Positions 50,611-63,900 of a DNA stretch of 64,000 nt are shown here, one piece after another. The stretch is from Progne subis subis (lineage: Eukaryota; Chordata; Aves; Passeriformes; Hirundinidae). A program made the translations under genes and the position numbers. The DNA lies in the NCBI GenBank assembly GCA_022316685.1, contig JAKJHU010000005.1, positions 12,316,707-12,380,706 on the forward strand. Reading direction: 5' to 3'. Positions within the stretch are counted from its first letter, which is position 1. Each line of letters begins with the position of its first letter. The notes under the pieces are model-generated. The model worked only from the letters and a program-made list of their open reading frames with translations, did not search any database and was not told the origin of the DNA.

Positions 50611-53600
50611 TTTCCTTGTGTTGTGCTCATGCAAAAATGATCACACCAAGCTCGGTGGATTCTCTGCTCTGCAAGCAAGTTTCCTCTAGAACACGTGTCC
50701 TACTCATGCCTATGGGGTAGGCACATGTTGAAAAGGTTTTTTCTAGCTTGGGACCATGGAAGGAGTGCAAACAGATTTTGCGTTGTCTAGCTGAAATGTG
50801 CAATAAGTGGACTTTAGATAAAGATTTGAGAAGAAAGATGAAAGAACAGTGGAGAAAGAAAATGCAACAAATATGCTAGGGACCTGACAGAGCTTGTGAT
50901 CCCCTCCAAGTATAACAAAAGAAATCATCCTCTTTATTTCTGTGCATCTGTGGTTAGAATTAAAAGAGCCTTTGATAAGAGTCAGGCTAAACTGAAGCAA
51001 GATACACCAGCTGCTTGATCAAAAGGCAGCACATTAATGCTTTTTATTTATTAAAATGTGCCATGAATACATGAAGCAGACAAATGTTAAACAAAAGTCT
51101 ATATTATAAATGCAGAAAAGAAGTGTGCAACCTTATCTGTTACCAAAGACTCAAAGCTGGAGATTGTTCTCTATTTGTACTAATGATATGTCTCAACACT
51201 GACATCCTTTCAAGAGAGCTTAGTTCAAATGCTGCTTGGGATCTGGAGATGGTAGCTAGCTCTAGTGAGCAATGCTACTGCAGGAATCTGGCTCAGATTC
51301 AGGTATGCAGGAACTTAAGACTGTTTATCCGAAAGCTTGAATCACCCTCACTTGCATCTGAGCAGTCTTGGCTGGCAATCAATCAGGAAAGCAGAATTCT
51401 TCATCAGCACAATGCTAGAGGCAGGGATGTATTTTACGGATAGGGAGGATGCAAGATGTCATTGCTGAACTGGGAGGAAAGGAAGCTGTTGCTATGATGA
51501 AGGAATAGAAACAATTTGTCTTTGAAGATAACAGCGTGACGGTGAACCTAGACATGTCTCCAACCTGGGAAATGCTGTAGTTGCCCTTCTGGCAGCTTTA
51601 TTAGTTTATTACTGCTTACTTGTATTCTTGGGAGTCTGTTCTCCCTAGAGTTGCTTGTCCCCCTGCAAGTCACCAAACAAAATTGTTGCTAAGAGGGTAG
51701 AATTTGTGTGAATTCAGATGCCATTCAGATATGGAAAAAGAAATTAATACTTGATGTCTGCTGGGGTTAAAGTTACTTTGAACAATGGAGACTGCAAAAC
51801 TGTAAAGCATCAAGTTCTGCAAAGCTCCTTGGCGTCCCAAGGACTGGGTTTGCTGGACACAGGGATCAAAAGGCTTCAATAACTTTTCTTTCTATATTCT
51901 TTAGTAAAGGAAGGATTTGAGTAGTGGTCACAGTGTGGAAAGAGAGGTGAAGTATAAAAGAGGAGAGATACATCTGGGTTTCAAAACTGGAATTCAGGCA
52001 TCAGAAGGCAGTTTTGGCTCAGCTCTTGTCTTGTTGTGTGGCCTTGGACAGCCTGGTTTATAAAGAGGGGAGGGGAAACTGGCACAGGAACATCTGAGGA
52101 TTAAAAGATGTTTACAGAGTGCTTTGTACTTGCATAATTTTATCCTTTCTAAGTGTTTATTATTTTGGACTAGTCTCTTATGCCACTGTAGTAGTACTGA
52201 ACTTCCCTCAGCTGGATCTGTTTCTTCACAAAACCCCCCCTAGCATGGACATGAATAAGACAGAGTGCTCTGCACAAGTTCTAACCAGTTAAAAACCTTA
52301 ATACCATCATCTTGTAGTATCTGCTGTTGAAAAAGATTGGAATCCCAAGGAGGAGAAAAAGACTTTATGGGATAGCTGTCTCATGAATGCTTTTGTGAAG
52401 TCTGCATTTCTTAACTGCTTAGTTAAGGAAATATTCATTTGACTGAGATATATAATTTATGTAGTTTTTTAATTTTCTGCCATTTTATTTTATATTAATT
52501 TAGTGACATTTTCTGTGGTACGAAGTCCCAAGAGTATGACAATGGATATTTCTGCGTATCCAAGGCCTTAACTTTCTGTATGAGAATGGAATGAAAGCAA
52601 GTGCTAGTAGATTATACCGTCCACAGGCATTGCTATGCTTGTTTTGAGAGACAAGAAGCCACGTGTTAATCATCTTTCCAGTATGGAACTACTAGCTGTA
52701 GTCAGTTTCATGATTTGTACAGAATGAGTCCCCTAAACCCATTTGGCTGCATGGCCTGACTGTGTTCTCTGAGAGATGCTGGCTCCGTTGAGCCACTGAG
52801 ATAAGTTAGCCTGTGAAGAGCACGTGAAAGGGAAGAGGAAAACAATTCTGAAGTAATGGTTATTATTGGTATTATGGTGAACAAAATGTGATGAGTTGAG
52901 GGGCTGAAAAAATGAAGAGTCAGATGTCATAAATATGTGCTATGAATATTCAAGAAAAATGGGATTCAGTCATAAAGGAAAATGTGAAAAATATGAAGAG
53001 AACTAAGATTGTGAGCGGTTGCACAAACACAGTCTATGCAGTTACAGGAGATCACAGTTTTTGCATGCATACACTGAAAGCCTGGAGTTCTAAGTACAGT
53101 CGCTGCAAAGGAAATATTTCTTTAAATGGCCGATGGGGTTCAGGGGGTCAGGAGCTATAAATGTCTGAAAGTGGTAGCTAATATCTGCCGCTGCTAATTA
53201 CATTGTACTACAATTTGCTTTAGCAAAGTAGCTCTGAATATACAAGCAGTCACGTGGCATGTGTTTTGGATGGCTGGAGCCCTTGGTAGGTTTATGGTAC
53301 CTATTTGCAATTCACTGATTGCTGAACTGCAGGTACATTTTCAATAAGCTTGGGAAGCAACCTAACAAGGTTAGGGAATGGACAGGTACACCTGGTTCCC
53401 ACCCTTGAATTTTTCAGGTGTGAAGTCATGAAAGAAACCCCTTCAGACTCAAGTACCTTGGGTCAGAGACCCATGTTCAATGTTGATGTTTAGAGATAAG
53501 CAGTCTGATTTCCAGAAATGGCAAGAGGCACAGCAAACTACAGACACAGTGAGATTTGTGTAACAATTAACAACTCTAAAAACAAGGCCCCTGGTATTAA

Positions 53601-55059
53601 GTGCTTAACACCAGGCACCTAATCTTGAAAATATTGGCCAAATGCTACAAAACTGTTCTCCTTTTTGAAAACAGAATCTGGGGTGTTTTTTTTTTAAACC
53701 CTGTAGTACTGTATCCTTTTAAACAATCCCGGATATTTCCGCCATAACATTAATGAATAAGTCATTTACCAATGGAGAAATAGATCGGGTTAGTTTTTCT
53801 CCCATTGCCCTTTCTTCTGAGGTCAAGGTCGAAACACTAGATCATTCTTTTCTATCCTTTATGTCCCACTGGGGTTAACAATTAATATTTTAGTCCCTGA
53901 CTGCTATTTATTTATTATTAATTGGCAGTCTTATCCAGACAAAGCAAGTTTGGGAATACCAGGCAGTTCTCAGATGGATAGGAGGTAGAAGGAAGTGCCA
54001 GTGGCTAGGGGTAATATAACAGGTTGAAGATGAGCACCTCATCCACATGCTGCAAATGTAGAACCTCTGACTGGAAGCCTTACAACACAACAGAAGGATC
54101 TGGGAATTGAGAGAAATAGGAACACCCAAAGCTGTGAGGGAAAAAGGGATCGGAGGTATTTCAGGCAGAACTGAGGACACCAGGTCAGAGGCAAAACAGA
54201 ACTGAAGTAGGGCTTGGGAAGCTGAAAAGTGGGAATGCATTAGCCCAGCAAGGAGAATGAAATAGGATATACAGGGTAAATGAGTTTATGCCTGGATGGG
54301 TTGGAGATGGAAGAGTTTTGGAGATGGTGAGGTTTTATATGGGAGAAACATTGGAAGAAAAGGAGTACAAGGCTGGATATTCAGCTTAGGAAATACTGAA
54401 GAGATATAATGCTAGGACATTCTGAAGAAAGAGCAATGTTGACATTCGATGTCTTGGCCACTCTGGAGTATAAGAAGCTGGAGAGATAATCTATGAGACA
54501 GGAGCATTGGGACTGGCCTCTGGTATGTTAGGGACTTACAGTTTGGAGAGGACCAAGGATACTCTGCCAAATTCCCCTTCAACCTCTGCTGTGATGGGAG
54601 GGACATCCACTGAAGTGCTCTTCATGTGTTCTCTCAGTAACAGTACTGCCCAACACCATCCCCTTGAATGTTACCTATTTTCATTGTGACTGTCCAATTA
54701 ATTTTCAGTCGTGTAACATCCTATGGCAAGAAGAATGCTGGCTTTCCTGTAAAGAGTTAGAGGTACATTTTAGCTGCTAATTATGAAATATAATGTAATG
54801 TAGTATGTACTATAATCCAAATGTATTTTAACTATACAATTTAACAACTGGAAACAAAAAGCCACAGCAAAATATTCCTCATGTAGTGGAACAGAAGCCC
54901 ATCTTCTCCTTCCCCAGACTGTTTTCTTGGCTTGTAATATGTAACCAAAAATCTGTATTCTATTTTCCATCTGTTGAAACTGGCTGGGGAGGTGTTTTTT
55001 CTTTTTCTCTTGTATAACCCATTCCTCATAACTCAGCGGGGAGGGGTCAGGTTGCCTTC
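50611..55059. other. Intergenic stretch without recognised genes
   Basis: AT-rich sequence with no recognised gene, RNA or clear transposon. The part at 53.9-54.7 kb is somewhat more GC-balanced and could be an old decayed repeat, but I cannot assign it. Confidence 0.55.
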
Positions 55060-55676
55060 TGTTAATGGGCCAGCTGTTAAAACCAGGTGGGCTGTGCTTT
55101 TATCTCTTCCACAACTCATCTTCCCTCCAGGGAATATCTTCTGTTAATGGGCCATTAAGGCTCACCACGTGACTGATACAATTACATCACCCCATTGTGA
55201 GATGTTCCATCCAGTGGGAGGAGCCAACCATTCCTACCCGGATAAAAGCTGGGAGTCAGAAACCCCAGGATAGCCTGTTTTCTGCTGGATTTCCCAGAGA
55301 AAGACCAGACACATCTTGCCACCACTGGATCCTTCTACAGGATCATCTCCACTCCAACAGAATCACATCTGTTGTTCCAGGAGGACTTATTTGGATGGGT
55401 TCCAACACCCTGACCCACAGGGTGCCAGGTCATGTTCTGACTCTGTCAGGGTTTCTAGGTATTTTTGTTTGTTTGTTTGCTTGCTCGTTTTTTTGTACTA
55501 CAATTTGTATTTTTGATATTCCTAGTAAAGAACTGTTATTTCTATTCCCATATCTTTGCCTGAAAGCCCCCTTAATTGCAAAATTATAATAATTTGGAGG
55601 GAGGGGGTTTACATTCTCCATTCCAAGGGAAGCTCCAGCTTTCCCTGGCAGATACCTGTCTTTCCAAACCAAGACA
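55060..55676 (+). mobile_element. ERVL-type songbird LTR
   Basis: A roughly 617-bp unit starts TGTTAATGGGCCAGCTG and ends CCAAACCAAGACA, with TG...CA termini. It carries a TATA-like GGATAAAAGC near 55.24 kb, then GAGTCAGAAACCCCAGGATAG, and downstream CCTAGTAAAGAACTG with an AGTAAA variant of the poly(A) signal. The closing TTTACATTCTCCATTCCAAG block is one I associate with abundant passerine ERVL LTRs. The word CTTCTGTTAATGGGCCA occurs twice 82 bp apart (55056-55072 and 55138-55154). I found no flanking target-site duplication and no internal retroviral genes, so it is probably a solo LTR with a somewhat uncertain left border. Confidence 0.75.
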
Positions 55677-56875
55677 ACTGTCTATAAGCTGTGGGGGAGG
55701 GTCTGTAGTGACTGCAGAATCCCCAGGTAGGTGCAAAGGAGAGCCACCAGGCTTTTTAAAGCAGTTGCTCCATTATCAGTTACATAGTTATGAAGCATAG
55801 CAAACACAATTCAACCAACCACCATACACCACAATGAGAACATGCAATGGTTACATAACTTGTTTTTCTACCCCTAATTCAACTGAATCTCTTTCCGATA
55901 GCCCTTTCCTACTTAGCTGAAGTAACAGTCCTGAGCCATGGTTTTACCAGGACTTCCTTTTGTAAGGTTTTACCTATATGCCGCAATAAGAAATCTAAAA
56001 AAAATGGTAAAAGTTAGTCACTATTTCACTGGAAATAAAATTGCAGGCAAATGCCCTACATTCAAAGAGATTCCTACAGATGAAATGGAGCCCATGGAAG
56101 CAGAAATTCCATTTTATAGGCATATGTGAAGCTGTATTGGGGTCACCTCCTACTCTGTGGTGAGACCACTTATTGTCCAATGACACTACCTGAAGAGATA
56201 ATGGCAATCCGTATGTTTCCAGCAAGTTTTACCAGTTTTGATGAAGCCAGTATCACCCAGAGAAGGAAGTTTTGTACCCCTGTTAATTGTCTTTTTTTTT
56301 TTAAAGAATATTTCCCTTCCCAAAGACTGGGAGCCCATCTCCTTACAGGAGTGGCAATGCTGTCTCTGTTCTGGAGGAATGAAGCTCACCCTGAAAGAGC
56401 AGTTTGGAACCCAGCTTCTGAACTCTGCCAAGTGGTAGCTGGAATGCTGCTGAGGCAAATGCTCTGGCAAGTGCGTGGGCGAGCACATCATCCCCCTGCT
56501 ACCACTTCGCCTGTAACCAGTGTGTGCTCCTCTTTTTTGCCTAATTTGTAGTCTCTTCACCTCAGGTTTGTTTATACTGACAAGTAGATTTGTTACTTGT
56601 TCTTACTTTGCTTACAGTTTGTTTGCATCCAGGTTACACTAGGCTCACTGGCAATTCATACCAAATTTGTGATCTTCATATAATTAACTGATTTGTTAAT
56701 ATGTAGTTTGCTATCAATTTACAAAATTTGACAGTGTAATTTTTAGATATTATGTAGGTCCCAATGAGGTGTTTTAATCAGGTTCAAAATGTGCATGAAC
56801 TGAGCCTTATTTGGCTAAGCTTCTGGACAGAGTGTCATGTTAGTGGAATAAAGAAATGGGCTATATATTTTAAGT

Positions 56876-56890
56876 GGGGGGGGGGGGGGG
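56876..56890. repeat. Poly-G run
   Basis: Fifteen consecutive G residues, long for AT-rich intergenic DNA. It is capable of quadruplex formation and prone to length errors in sequencing. Confidence 0.85.
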
Positions 56891-57437
56891 AAATGAAAAA
56901 TTCAACAGCAAGGGTCAACTCATCCTGCCAAGAAAAACCTATTTAAAAGGAAGTAAACGGAGTTATAGTTATTTGCATTGCAGATAATAATATCAATTAT
57001 AGTCCCCAGCTGGAATCAAGCCTCCATATTTTGGCTTCTGTACAGCCCCAGAATAACCATTCCAGTCACAACAAGTTTCAGTCAAATAAGAACAAAGCTC
57101 AATTAGAAAAACAACACAAACTTGCAGAAGCATATGCTTGAACAATAAGAGAGCGATGTTTGGACATAGTTACATATGGCAGTTCAGTGACAATTAGCAG
57201 CTCTGATAATTTATAGTTAATGCTATTTTGCAAGCACAAAGTTTTAACCCTTCCCAAAAGCTGTATCAAAGAAAATCACTTGTTGGGCCCACTAGAAAAC
57301 ATCTGCATAGGTTTGAGTCTATGGTCGAAGTGAAACTGCCAACCCTCTGAGCTTTGTTGTAAATGTTGTACTATCAGCTTATTGTAAAAGCCCCAGCTTT
57401 TGGAATCCAGTTATTGAGGGAAAATAACATTTTTCTT

Positions 57438-57470
57438 AAAAAAAGAAAGGAAGAAAGAAAGAAAGAAAAG
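57438..57470. repeat. (GAAA)n microsatellite
   Basis: Imperfect then perfect GAAA units, preceded by an A-run. Confidence 0.85.
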
Positions 57471-57941
57471 TCAGTAGCAAGGAGCACATGCTGGTAAGCA
57501 CATGCTGAGGTAAAGGGGATCAGACTGGCTTGAGTCAAAGGCAAATCAGGCTGCTGCCATGGCAGACTGATGGGGTGGCAGAGAGCTTTGAGAGCCAGAC
57601 TAACACTGCTGTTGTCCCAGCAAAATATCAGGGGATCTAGGGTAGCAGTAATGTCAAAAGGGTTAACCCCACCTCCACACCTTCTGTGACAACAGGAGAA
57701 GCAATCTTGGCTTTCTGAGCTTCTACTCTACTTATATTTTCCTAATTTCCATCTAGTTTCCCCATGTTTTCTGTGTCTTTCACCACACCTCTTCTCTCTT
57801 CATAGAAGTAGGCTTTGGTCCCTCCCACTTTGGGTTGCAAAATTCATGTTTGCTTACAGAACTGAAACATAGAACTATGGTGAGTTCTCTGAAGTACTTC
57901 GTCTTGACATCATCTTTGCAAAACTTTAAAAAAAAAAAAAA

Positions 57942-57985
57942 TTATTTTATTTTATTTTATTTTATTTTATTTTATTTTATTTTAT
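57942..57985. repeat. (ATTTT)n microsatellite
   Basis: About eight perfect ATTTT units directly after a run of about 14 A. Likely polymorphic. Confidence 0.92.
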
Positions 57986-59292
57986 GGCAAACCCAGCAAA
58001 TTCTAAAAAGTGTCATCAGTGGAGTAGACAGAGGCTTTCTGCCTTCTTGTGTCCCCTGTCCCTGCCCATTGCCTAGTGTGCTGGTTTGCATCATTCTGAT
58101 TCTTTTTCACACGCCCTGTGTTGCTGACACCGGCAAAAGCTACTTTTCTAGGACAATAATCCATGATGTAAACACAATGGATTGCCATTTTAATAACCAA
58201 TTGACTGATGAATAGAAACACCTCTTCATACCTTCCTTTCTAGCTTGTAGAAGACATAGTCTTCTCTTCAACCTCCCATCTTTTAAGAAGAGGAAACTTT
58301 TTTTCTTCTTTTGCCTAAAAGAGAGGCTCTTTCCCCTTTCCCAGCAGCAGTCATGGTCATGCAGAAAGGTGACTTATTTTTGTCTCCCATTAAGGCAACC
58401 TTTGGGAGACAGATGATCCTGGCTATCTTGTCCCTTTTGGGGGAATCACACATGCCCCCAATTTCAGATTACATCTCAAGGCTTCAACTTTCCTGCTTAG
58501 CAACAGGGTTAACTCAACAGGCTCAACTGGATTTGGCACATACACACCCTTTACCTCTGTTGTGACAGCAGTTAATTAAAGTGACTCAGGAAACAACCTC
58601 TCCAAAACAAAGCCATGTTTACTTGCCAAAGATATACCGAAAGAAGAGCCCTAAAGAGCAAAGAGCCATAGCTTAGCTAGACCTGCTTGTAGGTCTCGCT
58701 CTGCCTCAGATTGGTAGGGGAGGCTGCTACCTGCTACGCCACCTGACTGCCCAGAGCTCCTCTCTGGTCACTGTTAGTGGCAGCTCATCCCTCCTCTTGC
58801 CTAGCCAGCGCCTTTGATCTGGGAAGTGCATTGTGATGTCAGCTCTTGGCCTGAAGAAGCACCAGCTGAGGGGAGTAGACCTGTTCAGAGGCACCATCTT
58901 TCTTACTTCCTTGCCATTAAGAGTTTAATTGATTTCATTTTGGTTAGTTTGTATCTCAGCAGGACTAAGAGATTAGTGATGGGCAAAGCCCTAATTCTGG
59001 ATAATTGACTGCCACAATTTTGGCCATCATTAATAAGCAAAGGAACTGAAAATGAATGTCTCATCTTTGATTAGGAAGATGGAGTGCCATTCCTAATCAC
59101 TGCACAAATAAAACTAATCATAGCACAAAAAATGCAGTTGCTTAAAGAAAACACACCATTTCCGCCACATGAAGAAATTAAGTCTGGAAAGCCGTGAAGG
59201 TATTGCTGAAACTGCTTTGATGATTGTAACTTCCACACATTATGAAGCAAGCAGGTCAGTGGCTGTGGCTTAAAATAAACAGGCCTGAGCTG

Positions 59293-59351
59293 GAAAAAAA
59301 AACCAACCAAACAAAAAAGCGAACAAAAACCCAAAAAAACCACCAAAAAAA
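59293..59351. repeat. A/C-rich low-complexity tract
   Basis: A-runs broken by CC or C (AACCAACC, CAAAAACCC, CCACCA), the complementary form of the G/T tracts. Confidence 0.75.
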
Positions 59352-59817
59352 CTTCATTAAGTTCCTCTTGCAATGTCTACCTAGTCTTATAAAGCTTTGG
59401 AACAGAAACCTGTAGGAACCGACCCTTAGAAACATTTTGAAATTTATAAAAGAAAACAGTAAGTTTGTGTTTTTGGCTCTCCTTTTTCAGTATGATATCC
59501 AAATATGATGTATGAAGAAAGAAATAGAGAGACAAAAAATAAAGCAAGATCTTTCAGGTCATTGAGAAAGAAATGCTATAAGCATATAGCAACTTACTGA
59601 TGATACCACATTTGAAGTCCCAAGAAAATTTTTATGTTTTACAGATGATTGATGTTAATGAAATAATAAGTCATTAAGGAACTGTTTTCATCATTAAGGA
59701 ACTGGTCTATTTTTCCTTCTCTTACATAGTTTCCTTGGATATTTGGCCCATAAATTTTTGGAGGTAATGCTTCACCCATATTAAAAACCTTACTTCATTT
59801 ATTAAAAGACAAAACAG

Positions 59818-59900
59818 TGGGGTTTTTTGGTGTTTTTTTTGTTTGTTTGTTTGTTTGTTTGGGGTTTTTTTGGGGTTTTTTTTGGTTTTTTTTTTTTTTT
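59818..59900. repeat. G/T low-complexity tract
   Basis: TTTG units and GGGG/GG interruptions in T-runs, ending in a run of about 15 T. Confidence 0.85.
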
Positions 59901-60466
59901 AGCATTTGCCTTTTCATTCTTTTTATTTCTCTTGGCATATTTTCATTGCTTACACTTAAAGATTTCAAGCATTAATGTCAGACTATGAAAGCAAATATTC
60001 TTTTTATATTCCAGTAGTTTAAAAAAAATGTAGTTTATTTATTTCCTTTTCATTATTAATTTTTTTCATTATTCAGTTTTGGCTGAATAATGAGTGTATG
60101 AAATTTCGTACTGAGCGTATGAAAACATTTGAGTGTCTCAGGCATTTTAGTGTTCCTGATAATAGTTATATAGAGAGAGCATAATTCTGTATGCTCACTA
60201 TTAAAATAAAGGTTGGTATTCACGACATTCACAGAGCTACTTTCCTCAAGTTTCCTGGAACGCTTGAATCACAATTTTATTTTTGGTCATACTTTCACCC
60301 CTGGTACTTTAAAAGTCTGAAAACCATTACTTTATTGAGGTATTAGGGGATGCTCAGAATCTCCTAGAGCCCCTGTGGCTGTCACAGTGGCTTTCTCACA
60401 GCAGCAGCTATGTTCACCCAGGCTAGCTCGACACTTCAATCAGTCAAGGAACATTCCTCTGGATTT

Positions 60467-60930
60467 TGGAAACCAGAGGAGCAGCTAAGGGGGTTTTCCC
60501 CTTATCATGGGAGAGACCTCGCTGAAGATGGAGGGAGGAGTCGGACTCAGTTGGAGGGCAAAGTCCAAGGTGTTTATTCAGTCCCACCCAGGGACATCTG
60601 AACCTTAGGGAGTCTCTCCAGCCGAGCCACCCATGGCAGTGAGCTCCAGGATTAAATGCAGGGGAGGGACTAAGGGAGGAGACAAACCAACATCCAATGA
60701 GGGATGAGGTGGGAGTGGAACAGGGTTGGAGGGACATTCAAAGAAACCAATGAGAACATAAAGGGAGGAACCTCCTCGGCTCCTGCCCTATCACTCGATG
60801 TCCTTACCCGAACTCTCTAGAAGCTGGGAGGAACAATCGAATGACAGACAGGGCCCGCAGGAGGGGACTGGGAGGAGTGTGGGAGGATGGACAGGGAAGG
60901 GGGGCAGGGACAAACCTCAGAACATAACAT
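60467..60930 (-). mobile_element. ERV LTR on the minus strand (borders approximate)
   Basis: Read on the minus strand, the unit has two CATTGG boxes (reverse CCAAT) upstream, an AATAAA poly(A) signal (plus-strand TTTATT at 60573-60578) followed by CACCTTGGACTTTGCCC, and a U5-like end with CAGCGAGGTCTCTCCCA. Composition differs from the surroundings: it is GC-richer and purine-biased on the plus strand. I found no target-site duplication. Whether it is a solo LTR, or whether decayed retroviral sequence continues to its right, is unclear. Confidence 0.6.
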
Positions 60931-63900
60931 TTCTTAGGAGAACAGGGGAGTACAGAACAAACCATTATAATGAAAATAAGTAACATAAAATACAATATGA
61001 AAATAAATAGCAACAAAGCACAGTGCAACATGTGGCAATTAAAACTCACTGGGCACATGGTAACACTACAAGGACAGGTAAGTTTAAGATGAAAAAATAA
61101 ATTATAAGAATAATAATTTTTGGTTGTGAAAGAGATTGCATACATTGACTTGTAGTCAGCAATTGTTTTATACCAGGTTTACTGTACCTAGTTTGAACCT
61201 CAGGGCAGTGTTTGGTCGTGAGGTAATGAAGCACATCCCAGGATCATGGGCTAACTTCAGTTTTAGTTTCTGAAGCAAGGCTTTAAGTAATTAACTTCTT
61301 GGAACTGAAGTTTGTAGATTTTGGAAAGCAGTGTTTTAATCTATTTTTTACAGCTTGTTCTCCTACTATAATGTAACTAAAGTTTGTACCCTAAGGGAAC
61401 ACTGTTGAATATTAGCTCCTGATTGCCCCCTAGTTCTAAAGAAATTACTTTCTGATAATACCGTGTTTGCTGTTGTTCAGGAATCTGCTGGCCTTTATGA
61501 AGTGATGTAATTTGTCTGAGAAGAAAATAATTCTTACCTGAACTGTGACATGGAAAGTGCTTGGCTTGGAAAACTATGGTTTTAACGTATGAACTTTATT
61601 TTCATGTTGAATAATGAAAGAAGTAACAAATAAAATCAATATTTATATTATAGTTAAAAGAAATACCTTTGATAGGAATTAAACATAGAATTGAAGGTTA
61701 CTCTATATGGTGCTCAACCAAGAATTCAAGGACCCTACCCTCAAAAAGAAAAAAAAAAAAAAAGAAGCGAAGCAGAATAGGGATGTTTTTAATTCCTTAA
61801 CTGACATTTTATGTTCAAATTATCAAAATTTAGTTTTTCTTTTTGATAGAGAAAGAAGACCTCCTTCCTCAGTATCTTCTGATGCACAAAGATTCGTGTA
61901 GGACAGCTCCCCTGTGCAGGTCAGCAAACAGCATGAATTGCTCTTAGCATGTAGTTCAGATTCAGGTAAGTTACTAGACTTGCTACATTTTAAAAACATC
62001 TAAAAGTGAAATAAGGAATACATTTCTGCATGAGATGTTCTGATCTCCATTTTCCTCTTCCCTATTTCTGAATCATTTACGCTTCCTGACTGTCCAAACG
62101 TTATCTCCAAACCTGTAGCAAAGCTGTTGGGATTTAAACACTTTGGACATCTCTAGAGATGTCTAGACTTCTGTACAATTCCTCTCTAACATGGGGGTCA
62201 TGGGGCACAAGATGGGAGTCATGCAGTAATGAGTGAAGCTCTTCTCAAATATTCTTCATAGTTTTTATGATGATTGTTACTCAGTTTGTGTCCATGCTTG
62301 TACATTCATGTGTCTGTATATATGTGTACATTAGATCTTATTTATATATTAAATATTTCCCACTTTGCTGTGATGTGCAGTGCCAAATCAGCACAGTACA
62401 CAATTTTTCTTTCAAAATTTATAAATGGTCTAAAACCATTATTGGTAATTGGAGGATGATACCATTCTCCTGATCTTTACAAATATCCTTTGCAGTCTGC
62501 AGTGGAATAAATTTCTTATGGTTATGGCTGATAGGTAAATGCTACACTTAATCACTTAATAGTAATTTATATGGCAGAGAGTGACAGTTTTAAAAATGTT
62601 TCCTTCCCTTCTTGTGGGAGGAAACTTCTCTATGAATTGCTTTAAATATTATTTCTGAAACAGAACACAAGCAAAACATCATCTTTGCAATAGGAGACCT
62701 AACAGTTAAACTTAGAAGATGTTTCTTATGAAATTTTTCTGTTTGCCAACTTCAAACTTTCTATCAGATACTACTGGAACAACATCTCAGTGACGTTTCA
62801 GTTTTTGATTTGTTTGTTTGCTTATTTATTTACTTTCTTTCTCTTTACTGAAAAGATACAGTGAAATCTGTTTTGCAGGAATATAATTTAAAAGAAGTAT
62901 TTTTTTTCCTTTTCACTTCAGAGGTAAACCAATTTTAGTTTTTCGCTATTATTTTTAAGGTACCCTCTAAGCAGGGGATCAACTTTTAGAAATTAATTAT
63001 TTTATGTGAGAAAGTTGCATAAAACTGGTTAGTTTTACTCATCTTTCAGTAAAGATATGTCAGAACTGGCATATAAGAGCTGCTGTTCATTGTCTCAAAA
63101 GGATTGTGAGAAATATTTTTCTAGCAAACTGCATTCACTGTTAATGTAAGGATTAAACCAGAAATAACTTCCCCCCAACCCCTGAAAATTCCTCCACCTT
63201 ACCAGTACTGTTAGCACTGGAAGCAGTAACATAGACCAAGTTCAGGTAGTTTCTAGAGCTTGACTTAAATCATTGCCAGTGTGTCATGTATGGGCAGCTC
63301 ACCACTGGCAAACAATTCTTCTTTTATGCCTGTTAAGTAACAGAATTATGAGTTGGAAGTATATCCATGTTGTAATGATCTAAGCCTGGTTATGCTTCAC
63401 TACAACATTTTATATTGGCAGAATTTAGAGCATTTTAGATGTTGATCCAGCCTGGTCAGAAAATAGTGAGATTTTGCATCTTCACTTAGTGCCTGGCCTA
63501 TGCATCTGTTTTGTGCTACATCTCCAAAGCCTATGCTTATGTCACTCAGTTACATGAGGATCCTGACTAGTAAGGGAAGAATTTGGAACATAATACAATC
63601 TTTGCAAAATATAAAACTTATTTCTGATCCTGTAGTGTTCTTAAATTTAGATTAATGAGATTATTGAATATCAACTGCAGAAATCCCTACCATAAGATTA
63701 GGTAACTGACTAAAATGTAGGGAAGCATTTGCAGGGCAGGTAGAGTGTCTGTCTTGGCTGTCTCTGGGAGGCTCTTGATGAAATCACCTTCCTACAGCTC
63801 CATCTCTAAGGCACGTGAGTTTCCTCTAGTCTTCAGGCATCCCTCACAACACAGAGGAAATATTTCCATTTCCAGGGAACTGATATGCCCCATTATTTCT

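Larger units (their letters stand above)
55677..60466. other. Intergenic stretch with several simple repeats
   Basis: The first 300 bp (about 55.7-55.95 kb) may be another decayed LTR fragment, but the match is weak. The rest holds a 15-G run, a GAAA run, an ATTTT microsatellite, an A/C tract at 59293-59351 and a G/T tract at 59818-59900. Opposite-strand overlapping frames near 56.1-56.6 kb show no protein features. Confidence 0.5.

Noticed and set aside
50336..50689. Plus-strand frame of 117 codons
   Set aside because: It runs antisense through the CR1 fragment.
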